From assembly GCF_000789235.1 (NCBI RefSeq), contig NZ_KN525716.1, positions 2,129,169-2,193,168 on the forward strand: 64,000 bases of DNA. Direction: 5' to 3'. This DNA is from Wocania ichthyoenteri Th78. Lineage in GTDB: Bacteria > Bacteroidota > Bacteroidia > Flavobacteriales > Flavobacteriaceae. The notes beneath the pieces were generated by a model. That model saw only the letters and a list, made by a program, of their open reading frames with translations. It had not been told where the DNA came from and did no database searches. This document shows positions 25,967 through 34,249 of the stretch, one piece after another (position 1 is the first letter of the stretch; each line of letters opens with the position of its first letter). A program made the position numbers and the translations under genes.

Positions 25967-27157
25967 TTAAAAATGAATATCGAACTGTAATCGCCACATT
26001 AATTCATTGTTTCCATTTTTTACTTCTAAATGACTTATATCGGTTTGAATTTTTAAACTATGTCCAACAATGTACTTAGAAACTCCTAATGTATATTGAC
26101 TTTCAGGATTTTTTTTCGTAATGTTTTGGTCTAATTCTATATTCGTGTAGCGTCCAGAAATCTCCCAATCGTTTTTTAATAAATATCCAGTTTGTAAGTT
26201 TAAACCTTTACCTACTTGGACTTCGTCTCCTGTTAAAGAACCATCAGAGTTTTTAGCAAAAGGATCTTTAGCATCTCTATCGGCATATTCTGCCATAAAA
26301 GAAAAGCCTTTGTACTTAAACATGGCATCAATAAAAAGTGTGTTAATATTAGTTTCGTAAAAACCAGTATCATTAATCATATAAGAGCCTTGGTTACTTC
26401 TATTTTTAACCGCGTTATTATTGTGGTCGTAACTTACGCCTAAAGCTAATTTTGGTAATTGTTCTCTTTTTAAATCAGAACCAGAATAATCACCTTTACT
26501 TGCAAAGTTCCCAAAAGGTAATAATTCTACACGACCAGTATATTGATGACCGCCTAAATTTCCAGTAGTTATATTTCTTCCTTCGCCTTGAGCGATAGAA
26601 AGGATTTCTTTTACAACAAATTTATCAGACAAGTTAAATTTATGTCTTAATTGTACGCCTAAATCTCTATCAATATTAAAACGACTGTTTAAAAGAGAAC
26701 GATCTACTTGTTGAAGGTTTGCTGATGAAACAACACGTTCTCTATTCCCAGGAAGTTTAGTTTGACCAAACCAAAGCTCGAAACCTGGAGCAAAATTCCA
26801 TTTCATTACAGCGTCTAAAATATATCGAGGTGCATTACTTGAAAATTGTGAAGCTCCTGAAATATCTCTGTTAGATAAACCCAGCTCTAATTTATATTTA
26901 AGTTTAGGTGTAAATGCGTAACCGTCAAATTTTAAACGCGCACGTCTTACTAAAAAATTAGATTCGTTATTTTGCCCATCTTCCCAATTAGAAATAGCTA
27001 AAAATTGCATTCTGGCACCAATTTTCATGGTCCAACTACTGTCTTGTCCTACAAGGTTAAAAAGACCTTTTCCAAATTTGGGAGATTTAACTTCTTGCGA
27101 ATGAGATAATAATATTGCAAAAAAGCAGAGTGCAATACACGTAATTTTAAGTTTCAT
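25967..27157 (-). CDS. phosphate-selective porin O/P family outer-membrane protein
   Basis: This 396-residue protein has a signal peptide (MKLKITCIALCFFAILLSHSQ) and alternating beta-strands typical of the O/P porin family: MKIGARMQFLAISNWED, FLVRRARLKFDGYAF, YKLELGLSNRD, a plug-like ELWFGQTKLPGNRERVVSS, and a terminal strand ending WRLQFDIHF with aromatic last residue. It should carry phosphate or polyphosphate across the outer membrane, feeding the PiT permease encoded next. A weak -7 (TTCTTTG) follows phased Pho-like repeats upstream, indicating activator-dependent expression. Confidence 0.88.
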   Translation of the reverse strand: MKLKITCIALCFFAILLSHSQEVKSPKFGKGLFNLVGQDSSWTMKIGARMQFLAISNWEDGQNNESNFLVRRARLKFDGYAFTPKLKYKLELGLSNRDISGASQFSSNAPRYILDAVMKWNFAPGFELWFGQTKLPGNRERVVSSANLQQVDRSLLNSRFNIDRDLGVQLRHKFNLSDKFVVKEILSIAQGEGRNITTGNLGGHQYTGRVELLPFGNFASKGDYSGSDLKREQLPKLALGVSYDHNNNAVKNRSNQGSYMINDTGFYETNINTLFIDAMFKYKGFSFMAEYADRDAKDPFAKNSDGSLTGDEVQVGKGLNLQTGYLLKNDWEISGRYTNIELDQNITKKNPESQYTLGVSKYIVGHSLKIQTDISHLEVKNGNNELMWRLQFDIHF

Positions 27158-27193
27158 TATAATGTTTTAGTTTTTGTCGCTGCAAAGAACTAA

Positions 27194-27226
27194 AATCAAT
27201 GTTAACTTAATGTTTCCTAATGATTA
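27194..27226 (-). promoter_or_regulatory. Pho-box-like array upstream of porin-PiT operon
   Basis: Read on the minus strand, heptamers TAATCAT, AAACATT and TAACATT start exactly 11 bases apart. They are directly followed by TTAGTTCTTTG, whose TTCTTTG end recurs at the same phase in two other promoters of the locus (32068, 32710). Seven-base repeats with four-base spacers are the geometry of PhoB/PhoP sites. Regulator identity is inferred. Confidence 0.5.
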
Positions 27227-27239
27227 AATTTTAACCAAA

Positions 27240-27460
27240 AAAGACTGCCTTGGCCTAAGGCAGCCTCATTAGAAATCATAATAATGTAGTCGACAAAAAC
27301 TAATAGATTATATGAAATACTAATTGTTTTGTCTTAAGACATGGCAAATATCATGGTTTAAGTTGATGTGAATGTAACCTTAGTATTAATTAATTATTAA
27401 GCTTTCCAATGTTAAATCTTTACAAGTAATAAGATTGTAATGTGTTGATTTTAAAGTCTT
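27240..27460 (-). ncRNA. candidate small RNA ending in an orphan intrinsic terminator
   Basis: A strong terminator (27241-27266) points left on the minus strand but no minus-strand gene precedes it; the nearest, at 27946, ends before its own terminator at 27896-27925. The terminator also lies upstream of the porin promoter, so it is not a leader attenuator. The simplest reading is a roughly 150-220-nt RNA started near 27400-27460. Its 5' end is a guess; no ORF longer than a few codons is present. Confidence 0.35.
27241..27266 (-). terminator. orphan intrinsic terminator
   Basis: On the minus strand GGCTGCCTT pairs with AAGGCAGTC around AGGCC (one G-T pair), followed by TCTTTTTT. The plus strand lacks a T run on its far side, so it works leftward only. 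Confidence 0.75.
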
Positions 27461-27468
27461 TATATTTT

Positions 27469-27526
27469 TAATGTTAAGCTAACGTTAATTTATGATTGCT
27501 TTAATGTTATGTAATTTGTATATTTG
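27469..27526 (+). promoter_or_regulatory. Pho-box-like array and -7 element of the MORN gene
   Basis: Heptamers TAATGTT (27469), TAACGTT (27480), TATGATT (27491) and TAATGTT (27502) are spaced exactly 11 bases apart. They are followed by a consensus -7 element TATATTTG at 27519-27526, 27 bases before the ATG. Confidence 0.5.
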
Positions 27527-27553
27527 AAGTATAATGTTTAAACCCCCATAATT

Positions 27554-27877
27554 ATGAAGAAATCAATTTTATTTGTTTTTGCCTTTTTAATTACTGTGGT
27601 ATCTTTTGCTCAAGACAAGCAAAAGAGAGATTTAAAACTTAACAAAGACACAAACTTAATTGATGTTGTTTATTATCATGACAATGGTGTTGTAAGCCAA
27701 ACAGGTTCTTACACAGTAGATGGTAAATTACAAGGTGAATGGTTAAGCTTTAACACAGCAGGTAAAAAAATCGTTTCTGCAAATTATGATAATGGAAAAA
27801 AAGTCGGCAAGTGGATTTATTTAATAGATGGAGCTTTGAAAGAAGTTGATTACACTAAAAATGTAGCTTCACTATAA
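27554..27877 (+). CDS. secreted MORN-repeat protein
   Basis: A 107-residue protein with a clear signal peptide (MKKSILFVFAFLITVVSFAQ). The mature part has MORN/YwqK-type repeats (YYHDNGVVSQTGSYTVDGKLQGEW, then FNTAGKKIVSANYDNGKKVGKWIYL). Such proteins are abundant in Flavobacteriaceae and of unknown function; the YwqK antitoxin label sometimes given to them is not supported here. Placement and a phased promoter array tie it to the phosphate locus. Confidence 0.75.
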   Translation: MKKSILFVFAFLITVVSFAQDKQKRDLKLNKDTNLIDVVYYHDNGVVSQTGSYTVDGKLQGEWLSFNTAGKKIVSANYDNGKKVGKWIYLIDGALKEVDYTKNVASL

Positions 27878-27895
27878 AAAAATACAAGTTAAAAC

Positions 27896-27925
27896 AAAAA
27901 GCATCCTAAATTTAGGATGCTTTTT
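27896..27925. terminator. bidirectional terminator, MORN gene / surface lipoprotein gene
   Basis: A perfect palindrome, AAAAAGCATCCTAAA against its complement, lies between the two convergent stops with A and T tracts on either side. Confidence 0.88.
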
Positions 27926-27945
27926 TTATGAATTAAAATGTTTGA

Positions 27946-29163
27946 TTAGTTTCCTACTGTCCAGCTTGCTCCCCAAGTTGTGTAGTCTGTACCGGTTCCG
28001 TTACCATCACCAGTAATAAAATCTGCTTCAGTAAAAGTATCGCCAGTATCGTTTTTCATTTTTGTAGTTACATCTGTAAAGGTTACGTTTGTAATATTTA
28101 AATCGCCATTAATTACTCCAGTACCAGTTGGGTTATCGCTATCGGCCCCAGCATCTCCATCAAGATCAAAACCTTCTTCAAAACCTTCAATTAAAATATT
28201 GTCAAAAACACCTTGAGTACCTGCTCTTAATCTAATAGCTTCATTTCCTGTTGAAGCACCTAAACCAACAATTGTTGCATTAGTTACCGTAGGTTTAGAC
28301 CAAAATTTAGGATTAGAAAGATTTCCTATATCTGTATTGTAGCCATCACACTCAAAACCTTTATCATGATCTGCTCCGTGTTTAACATAAGCATTAGTAA
28401 TAGAGCCCGCAAAACCTTCTGTCCAGTCTATAGAATCATCTTGACAATTAATTACAACTGCATACGATACTTTTGCAGTTCCTCCAAAAAATTCAATGCC
28501 GTCATCAGCACCTTCATAGGCTTGAATATATTCAATAGTTGTTCCTGCACCAACACCGTAAAAAGAAAATCCATTGTTTTCTGAAGAGCCATCAGCTGCA
28601 CCTCCAGAATATTCAACACGTACATAGCGTAAAACACCCGAACTGTCTGCAGCATCTGTTCCGCCGTAAGGCAAACTTCCAATTTCTGAAGTTGATGTTG
28701 CGCTACCTGTAACAGAGTTAATAGGTGCTTTTCCTAATAGTATTAATCCGCCCCATTGTCCTGCAGCAGGGTTTGCATTTCCAGACGTCATTACAATAGG
28801 TTTTGTAGCTGAGCCATTCGCTATAATTTTTGCTCCTTGCGAAATAGCAATATAAACGTCTGCCCCAGTAGCAACAGCTTTAATTATAACGCCTTCGTTA
28901 ATGGTTAACGTTGCGCCGTCAGTCATAATTACAGGACCACTTATAGTGTAAGTTCTATTAGCTTCCAATATTAAGTCTGAAGAGTATTCAGCGGCACTAA
29001 TTGCAATTTCTTCATCAGTGTTTCCTGTACCACCACCATTGTTGGTAGTTGTGTTGTTTGTTACGCTATTATCAGTGATATTAATGGCTGCAGTATCATC
29101 TGTTGAGCAAGAGTTAAAAAGCAATGTCGTAATTGCTAATCCTAATAATAAATTATTTTTCAT
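27946..29163 (-). CDS. surface lipoprotein with beta-helix-like repeats, TonB-receptor partner
   Basis: A 405-residue lipoprotein (MKNNLLLGLAITTLLFNSCSTDD, lipobox Cys19). A Thr/Asn/Gly-rich linker is followed by a region of right-handed beta-helix character: repeated short strands such as GATLTINEGVIIKA, GAKIIANGSATKPIVM, GQWGGLILLGKAPIN, YIQAYEGADDGIEFFGGT and NCQDDSIDWTEGFAGS, with many acidic Asp/Gly turns. It starts 39 bases after the TonB-dependent receptor stop, so it likely acts with it at the cell surface. It is sometimes mis-named multidrug transporter in databases. The ligand is unknown; phosphate linkage is inferred from the promoter. Confidence 0.7.
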   Translation of the reverse strand: MKNNLLLGLAITTLLFNSCSTDDTAAINITDNSVTNNTTTNNGGGTGNTDEEIAISAAEYSSDLILEANRTYTISGPVIMTDGATLTINEGVIIKAVATGADVYIAISQGAKIIANGSATKPIVMTSGNANPAAGQWGGLILLGKAPINSVTGSATSTSEIGSLPYGGTDAADSSGVLRYVRVEYSGGAADGSSENNGFSFYGVGAGTTIEYIQAYEGADDGIEFFGGTAKVSYAVVINCQDDSIDWTEGFAGSITNAYVKHGADHDKGFECDGYNTDIGNLSNPKFWSKPTVTNATIVGLGASTGNEAIRLRAGTQGVFDNILIEGFEEGFDLDGDAGADSDNPTGTGVINGDLNITNVTFTDVTTKMKNDTGDTFTEADFITGDGNGTGTDYTTWGASWTVGN

Positions 29164-29202
29164 CGTTTCTAAGTTTAATTTTTATTTGTTTTTTAATTGT
29201 GT

Positions 29203-32046
29203 TTAAAATTTATATTTTAATTGTAATCCTATGTTCATTCCTTTTTTATAATTTGAAACATCTTTTCCGTTAGGAGATGTAACTACTATATCGCCTTGTG
29301 TTGTTTTTCTAATGTATTTTACGCTAGGATTTAAAAGGTTTTTTGCAGCTAAGTTTATTTCAAATTTTTCGCCTATTTTATTTTTTAATATGAAGTCTAA
29401 AGTTGGAATGCCTTTTTCAATTACATTTCCTAATTGCCCAGAGCCTAATGCGTCAATTCTATCTGAAAAGTAAGAGAATGATAAGGTTGCGTTGGGTTTA
29501 TAGTGTTCAGAAAATATTGGCGAATAGTTAATATCTGCATTAACAATTAGTGGCGAAGCACCTTGTAGTTCTTCTTTATTATTTACAAAGCTTACGTTGA
29601 AATTGCTACCAACAATATCTTTGTATAAATCTTGTTCGGTGTGCATGTAAGTAGCATTAAATCCAACCGAAAGTTCTGATTTATCATCTTCGTTAGTAAT
29701 TATGTTTTTTCTAATTTCTGCTTCAATACCATAGATTTGAGCTTTTTTTCCAGTTCTGAAAAAACGTTGTGTTCCTGTAGCATCAAAAGCTACAACTTGG
29801 TTAATAGGGTCTTTAATTTGCTTGTAAAATGCACCAAGTGATATTAATTCAGATTTTGTTACAAACCACTCATATTTTAAATCGATGTTTAAAATTTTAG
29901 AGTACGATACATCTTTTACATTAGTATATGTTTCTCCTATTTTTTGTCCCAATAAATCTGGATTTCCACCAATGCGCTGCGATACACTTTCGTAAACAAA
30001 AGGAGCAACTTCTTTAAATTCTGGAAGAGAAATAGTTTGACTTGCTGAGAAACGCAGATTTTGGTCTTCGTTTAATGCATATTTTAAACTTAAACTTGGT
30101 AAATACAATACGTCTGATGCTTCAATATTATCATTCCCATTAACCCCTAAGTTAATCACGTTGTATTCAATATATTGCTTAAAAGATTCAACTCTAACAC
30201 CAGGTACAATAAGCCATTTGTCACCTAAATTAATTTCAGCATTTAAGAAACCAGCGTAAATATCTAATTTACCTTTATAAGTGTTTTCAGATAAGCCTGG
30301 TCTGTTTGTATTGCTTAAATTTGGATAAGGCCTAATAACTTTAATTTCGTAAGTCCCTTCATTACTTGATAGGTTTAAGTTATCTAAAGAGAAAAAACTG
30401 TTTAGATTATTAACGTCAGAAATACCACTATTATCAATAATATCGTAACCATATCTAATATTATCAAAACGACGTTCTTTAGTTCGCGCATTATAACCAA
30501 CATTAATTTTAATGTTTTCAGAAGGCTTGTAAGCTAAGTTTAAACGACCGTTTAATTCTTCATCTTGTATGTCTTGAAAGTAACGCTGATTATCAAAATC
30601 TACATTGCTATAAAAAATAGTATTAGTATTAGCGTCATTATCTAAAGCATATTGATAGTTCTCAAAACTTAAACGTTTTCTATCTGGCTCATGCGCATTA
30701 ACAAAGTTGTAACCGAACCCCCAATCTAAATCAATCTTATCAAATTTATGAGCTCCTATAAGTTGATTAACATAAATGAGGTTTTCATTAAATTGAATAT
30801 TTTGCTGATAAAAACCTTCGTCTGTATTGGCAATAGCATCTCTATTTCTTCCCTTACCATCAATTCCAAAATATCCTATTTTATCTGACGAGCTGTTTAC
30901 AAATAAAGAGTTGAATTTAAGTGTATTACTAGTATCAATTTTATAAATAATTGATGCCATTGCTGTTGTGGTGGTTCCGTATTCAAATTCTTCGGCTTGC
31001 TCGAAAGCTTTTTTCTCAACATTGGTGTAATCTATTGAAGATCCTTTTCTGTATTGGTAGTCGTTTTCAAACGAACCCGTAGCGTAAAAGCTAAGTTTTG
31101 ATCCGTTTTCAAAATTAAATGACTTCCCAAAAGCACCACCAAAACTTGTGTTTATTGGCGTGCCAGCGTTAACAGGATCGAATCCATGAGATAAAATAAC
31201 TGCAAAAGGATCATGCGCATATCTGTTGTAAAACCCAAAATGACCTGTGCCTTCACTTCTTACAAAATCTTTACCTATGGCATTGGTGTTAATTTCGGAG
31301 CCGATTCCAAAATCAAAGAAACCAGCACCCTTATAATCTTTTGATGAAATATCTACATTTCCAGCAGCAAAATCGCTATAGAATTTTGAAGAGTATGCTT
31401 TGCTAATCGATACGTTCTCAATAACATCAGAAGAGAATAAATCTAAATCGATATTCTTTTTACTTACATCATTGGATGGTAACGACAAACCATTCATTGT
31501 GGTGTTCAAATACCTATCCCCTAAACCACGCACATAAACATTACTTGAACCTTCTTGTTTTGATACTCCAGAAATTTTAGCAACTGCACCAGCAGCATTG
31601 CTAACACCTTTTCTCGATAATTCTTCAGCACCAATACTTTGTTTAATTTCAACCGCTTTCTTTTGTTCTAAAAGTAGTGCGGTTTCACTTTCACGTTTTG
31701 TAGTAGTAGTAATAACAACTTCGTCTAGTGTAGCTGCGCTTGCAGACATTACTACATTTACTTCAGTTGCTTTTCCAGCAATAACATCTACACTTATTTC
31801 TTGTGTTTCGTAACCTACAAAACTAAAAACCAAAGTATAAGTTCCAGTATCTAAATTTTCAAAAGTATATAAGCCATCAAAGTCTGAGGTTGTTCCTGTA
31901 GTTGTTCCTTTAATTAAAACATTAGCAAAGGCTAATGGCTCATTGTTGTATTCTTTATCTGTTAATTTTCCAATAACCGAACCTGTACTTTGGGCATATG
32001 AAAATGTTGTTATAAACAGTATAAATAATAGTATTATTTTTCTCAT
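29203..32046 (-). CDS. TonB-dependent receptor of the phosphate locus
   Basis: This is a 947-residue outer-membrane receptor from MRKIILLFILFITTFSYAQ (signal peptide); an ATG eight codons upstream is less likely. It has a carboxypeptidase-regulatory-like domain (about 22-105: TGSVIGKLTDKEYNNEPLAFANVLIKG…). The plug follows (about 125-235: GAEELSRKGVSNAAGAVAKISGVSKQEGS, then VYVRGLGDRY), then a 22-strand-type barrel ending GLQLKYKF. It imports an unidentified substrate using TonB. The downstream lipoprotein is co-transcribed. The promoter holds five to six phased TAAC(A/G)TT-type repeats, so induction by phosphate starvation is plausible. Confidence 0.9.
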   Translation of the reverse strand: MRKIILLFILFITTFSYAQSTGSVIGKLTDKEYNNEPLAFANVLIKGTTTGTTSDFDGLYTFENLDTGTYTLVFSFVGYETQEISVDVIAGKATEVNVVMSASAATLDEVVITTTTKRESETALLLEQKKAVEIKQSIGAEELSRKGVSNAAGAVAKISGVSKQEGSSNVYVRGLGDRYLNTTMNGLSLPSNDVSKKNIDLDLFSSDVIENVSISKAYSSKFYSDFAAGNVDISSKDYKGAGFFDFGIGSEINTNAIGKDFVRSEGTGHFGFYNRYAHDPFAVILSHGFDPVNAGTPINTSFGGAFGKSFNFENGSKLSFYATGSFENDYQYRKGSSIDYTNVEKKAFEQAEEFEYGTTTTAMASIIYKIDTSNTLKFNSLFVNSSSDKIGYFGIDGKGRNRDAIANTDEGFYQQNIQFNENLIYVNQLIGAHKFDKIDLDWGFGYNFVNAHEPDRKRLSFENYQYALDNDANTNTIFYSNVDFDNQRYFQDIQDEELNGRLNLAYKPSENIKINVGYNARTKERRFDNIRYGYDIIDNSGISDVNNLNSFFSLDNLNLSSNEGTYEIKVIRPYPNLSNTNRPGLSENTYKGKLDIYAGFLNAEINLGDKWLIVPGVRVESFKQYIEYNVINLGVNGNDNIEASDVLYLPSLSLKYALNEDQNLRFSASQTISLPEFKEVAPFVYESVSQRIGGNPDLLGQKIGETYTNVKDVSYSKILNIDLKYEWFVTKSELISLGAFYKQIKDPINQVVAFDATGTQRFFRTGKKAQIYGIEAEIRKNIITNEDDKSELSVGFNATYMHTEQDLYKDIVGSNFNVSFVNNKEELQGASPLIVNADINYSPIFSEHYKPNATLSFSYFSDRIDALGSGQLGNVIEKGIPTLDFILKNKIGEKFEINLAAKNLLNPSVKYIRKTTQGDIVVTSPNGKDVSNYKKGMNIGLQLKYKF

Positions 32047-32078
32047 TAGTTTTTTAATTTCTTGCTGCAAAGAAACGT

Positions 32079-32144
32079 AGCGTGTGTGAAGATGAGGTTA
32101 CCTAAGGATTAAACAACCGTAATAAAAGCGTTAGGAAAACGTTA
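32079..32144 (-). promoter_or_regulatory. Pho-box-like array upstream of the TonB receptor
   Basis: On the minus strand heptamers TAACGTT, TAACGCT, TTACGGT, TAATCCT, TAACCTC (and a weak TCACACA) start every 11 bases from 32144 down. One further 11-base step later ends in TTCTTTG. The order of variants and the distance to TTCTTTG match the array at 32732-32786. Confidence 0.5.
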
Positions 32145-32225
32145 TGGAATGATACTTTAAAACTTAATTTGAAAACAATTTCTTAACATGAATTCTTTTG
32201 ATTTTTAAAGAATATGAAATAAAAA

Positions 32226-32261
32226 AAAGCGACTTTCGTTTTTAAGATAAAGTCGCTTTTT
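32226..32261 (-). terminator. intrinsic terminator after the mini regulatory-domain gene
   Basis: AAAAAGCGACTT pairs with AAGTCGCTTTTT around an 11-13-base loop. T runs are on both sides; it lies 39 bases past the stop of the gene at 32300. Confidence 0.85.
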
Positions 32262-32299
32262 ATGAAATATTTAAACTTTTATTTACATATTATTAATAC

Positions 32300-32686
32300 T
32301 TATTTATTTAAAGATGGTGAGGTGTTTTCTTTATCAGCACTAGCGAAAGTTAGCATTAATTCTTCAAGAGAAACAGAACTTGCTCCTAAAGATATTTTAA
32401 CTTTAATAGCTTTTCCAGATTCTACTTGAACCTCTAATGCTTTAGTTTCATGGCCAACAAAACTACTTACTAAAGTATAGTTTCCGTCTTTTAAGTTTTC
32501 GAATTTAAACAAACCTTTTTCATCAGATAAAACTTCAGATCCAGTTTCTTTAATTAAAACTTTTGCATAAATCAAAGGTGCATTATTCGATTCGTTATCT
32601 AATACATATCCGGTTACAGAACCCGTATGTTGCGCAAAAGAAAATGCTGTTACTAAAAAGATGGCAATACATATAATATGTCTCAT
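32300..32686 (-). CDS. stand-alone carboxypeptidase-regulatory-like domain protein
   Basis: A 128-residue secreted protein (signal MRHIICIAIFLVTAFSFAQ). Its mature part is a single carboxypeptidase-regulatory-like beta-sandwich, ending in a short Ser/Asn-rich tail. It aligns with the N-terminal 110 residues of the TonB receptor encoded just downstream: both read AQ(H/S)TGSV, then NN.PL and KVLIKE/NVLIKG, FENL, YTLV.SFVG.ET, and SA/GA..SLEE/TLDE. The plug and barrel are absent, so it looks like a partial tandem duplicate of the receptor's N-terminal domain. It keeps its own phased promoter array, and the two arrays are strikingly alike. Confidence 0.7.
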   Translation of the reverse strand: MRHIICIAIFLVTAFSFAQHTGSVTGYVLDNESNNAPLIYAKVLIKETGSEVLSDEKGLFKFENLKDGNYTLVSSFVGHETKALEVQVESGKAIKVKISLGASSVSLEELMLTFASADKENTSPSLNK

Positions 32687-32731
32687 AAATAAACGCAATA
32701 AATTCTATACAAAGAAAACCATAAACTATAT

Positions 32732-32786
32732 TTAGAATGTTATGTAAATATTAAACAACAGTGATTAAAATGTTACGGTAATGTTA
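32732..32786 (-). promoter_or_regulatory. Pho-box-like array upstream of the mini regulatory-domain gene
   Basis: On the minus strand heptamers TAACATT, TAACATT, TCACTGT, TAATATT and TAACATT start at exact 11-base steps from 32786. The first two are identical with a four-base spacer. TTCTTTG (-7-like) lies two steps downstream at 32710. This is the cleanest array of the four. Confidence 0.55.
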
Positions 32787-32846
32787 TCAAATTTTAGGTT
32801 TGCTTTTATCGAATTTACTTATCTTGCTTGTTCTTAAAAATTTAAA

Positions 32847-34187
32847 ATGAACTGGGAACAATTACTATCCTTAAAACGTTTTGGCGACACTAATAAACGC
32901 ATAAGAAAAGAACAAGATGAAACCCGTTTGGGTTTTGAAGTAGATTATGATCGCATTATCTTTTCATCAGAGTTTAGAAGCCTTCAAGATAAAACACAAG
33001 TCATCCCGTTATCCGAAACCGATTTTGTACACACTCGCTTAACCCATAGTTTAGAAGTTAGTGTAGTAGGACGTTCTTTAGGTAGGCGTGTAGGTCAAAG
33101 ATTATTAGAAAAACATCCGCATTTACAAAGTATTCATGGGTATCAAACTAACGATTTTGGAGCCATTGTAGCGGCAGCAGCTTTGGCTCACGATATAGGA
33201 AACCCTCCCTTCGGACACTCTGGGGAAAAAGCCATAGGCGAATTTTTCAAAACAGGAGAAGGAAAACAATTTAAAAGCCAACTAACTGATAAAGAATATC
33301 AAGATTTATGCGATTTTGAAGGGAACGCTAACGGATTCAAAATCCTGACCGAAAGCAGAGCAGGACGAGAAGGTGGCATCCGATTAAGTTACGCCACCCT
33401 TGGTGCATTTATGAAATACCCAAAAGAATCACTTCCTAAAAAACCAACAAAGCATATAGCCGATAAAAAATATGGTTTTTTTCAGAGTGAAAAAGGAGCG
33501 TTTCAAGACGTGGCAAACGAGTTAGGATTGCTAAAACGTTCCGATACAGATGTTAGTTACTCACGACATCCACTTGCGTATTTAGTAGAAGCGGCAGACG
33601 ATATTTGCTACACCATTATCGATTTTGAAGATGGTATAAACCTAGGATTAATTCAAGAAGAATTTGCGCTAGAATACTTATCAAAAATCATTAGAAACAC
33701 CATTAAGCCCGAAAACTATTATGCACTTTCCACAAAAGAAGATCGCGTTGGGTATTTGCGCGCATTGGCAATTGGTACGCTAATTAATGAAGCAGTAGAT
33801 ATTTTTATGCAGCACGAAGATACTATTTTAAATGGCGATTTCGATTGCGCCCTACTAGATAAAAGTAAATACGAAGCTCAAATAAAAGATATTATAAAAA
33901 TAAGTATCGAAAACATATACCAATCCACAGAGGTGATCGATAAAGAAATTGCTGGCTATGGTGTTATAAACACGCTTTTAAACACTTATACAAATGCCGT
34001 AAATAATAGCTTTAACAATACGGCTTCAAATTACGACAAACTTATTTTAAAAGGCTTGCCTAAAACTTTAGAAACCAATAATTCAAGCTTATATAGCCGT
34101 TTGTCAAGCGTGTGTTATTACGTGTCTTTACTATCCGATAGTAAGGCGATACTGGATTATAAGAAGATAAAAGGGATTAGTTTTTAA
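32847..34187 (+). CDS. dgt: deoxyguanosinetriphosphate triphosphohydrolase-like HD protein
   Basis: This 446-residue HD-domain dNTPase cleaves dGTP or other dNTPs to the nucleoside and triphosphate. The N-terminal block TRLGFEVDYDRIIFSSEFRSLQDKTQV and the metal ligands His67 (THSLEVSVVGR), His115-Asp116 (LAHDIGNPPFGHSGE) and a later Asp (EAADDICYTIIDFEDG) are present. It is divergent from the mini regulatory-domain gene. Only about 10 bases separate its stop from a dispersed R2 repeat that also forms the end of dxs. Confidence 0.92.
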   Translation: MNWEQLLSLKRFGDTNKRIRKEQDETRLGFEVDYDRIIFSSEFRSLQDKTQVIPLSETDFVHTRLTHSLEVSVVGRSLGRRVGQRLLEKHPHLQSIHGYQTNDFGAIVAAAALAHDIGNPPFGHSGEKAIGEFFKTGEGKQFKSQLTDKEYQDLCDFEGNANGFKILTESRAGREGGIRLSYATLGAFMKYPKESLPKKPTKHIADKKYGFFQSEKGAFQDVANELGLLKRSDTDVSYSRHPLAYLVEAADDICYTIIDFEDGINLGLIQEEFALEYLSKIIRNTIKPENYYALSTKEDRVGYLRALAIGTLINEAVDIFMQHEDTILNGDFDCALLDKSKYEAQIKDIIKISIENIYQSTEVIDKEIAGYGVINTLLNTYTNAVNNSFNNTASNYDKLILKGLPKTLETNNSSLYSRLSSVCYYVSLLSDSKAILDYKKIKGISF

Positions 34188-34198
34188 GGGAATTATTT

Positions 34199-34249
34199 GG
34201 GCGTTACCCAAGGGTCGGGCTTTCAAACATGCCGTTCAATCCCTAATGC
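34199..34249. repeat. R2-family repeat overlapping the 3' end of dxs
   Basis: GGGCGTTACCC, GGGTCGGGCTTTC and CAATCCCTAATGC match the outer blocks of the repeats at 1040-1131 and 36597-36683. The last 14 bases encode Cys-Ile-Arg-Asp and the TGA stop of dxs. Confidence 0.7.

Larger units (their letters stand above)
27158..27553. promoter_or_regulatory. 396-base divergent regulatory region (porin / MORN genes)
   Basis: No protein gene is visible. From left to right it holds the porin promoter with phased repeats (27183-27226), a minus-strand intrinsic terminator (27241-27266), an AT-rich stretch that may encode a small RNA, and the MORN-gene promoter with its own phased repeats (27469-27526). 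Confidence 0.6.

Noticed and set aside
27554-27877. MORN protein as a YwqK toxin-antitoxin antitoxin
   Set aside because: It has a secretion signal and no toxin gene nearby; the label is an annotation artefact.
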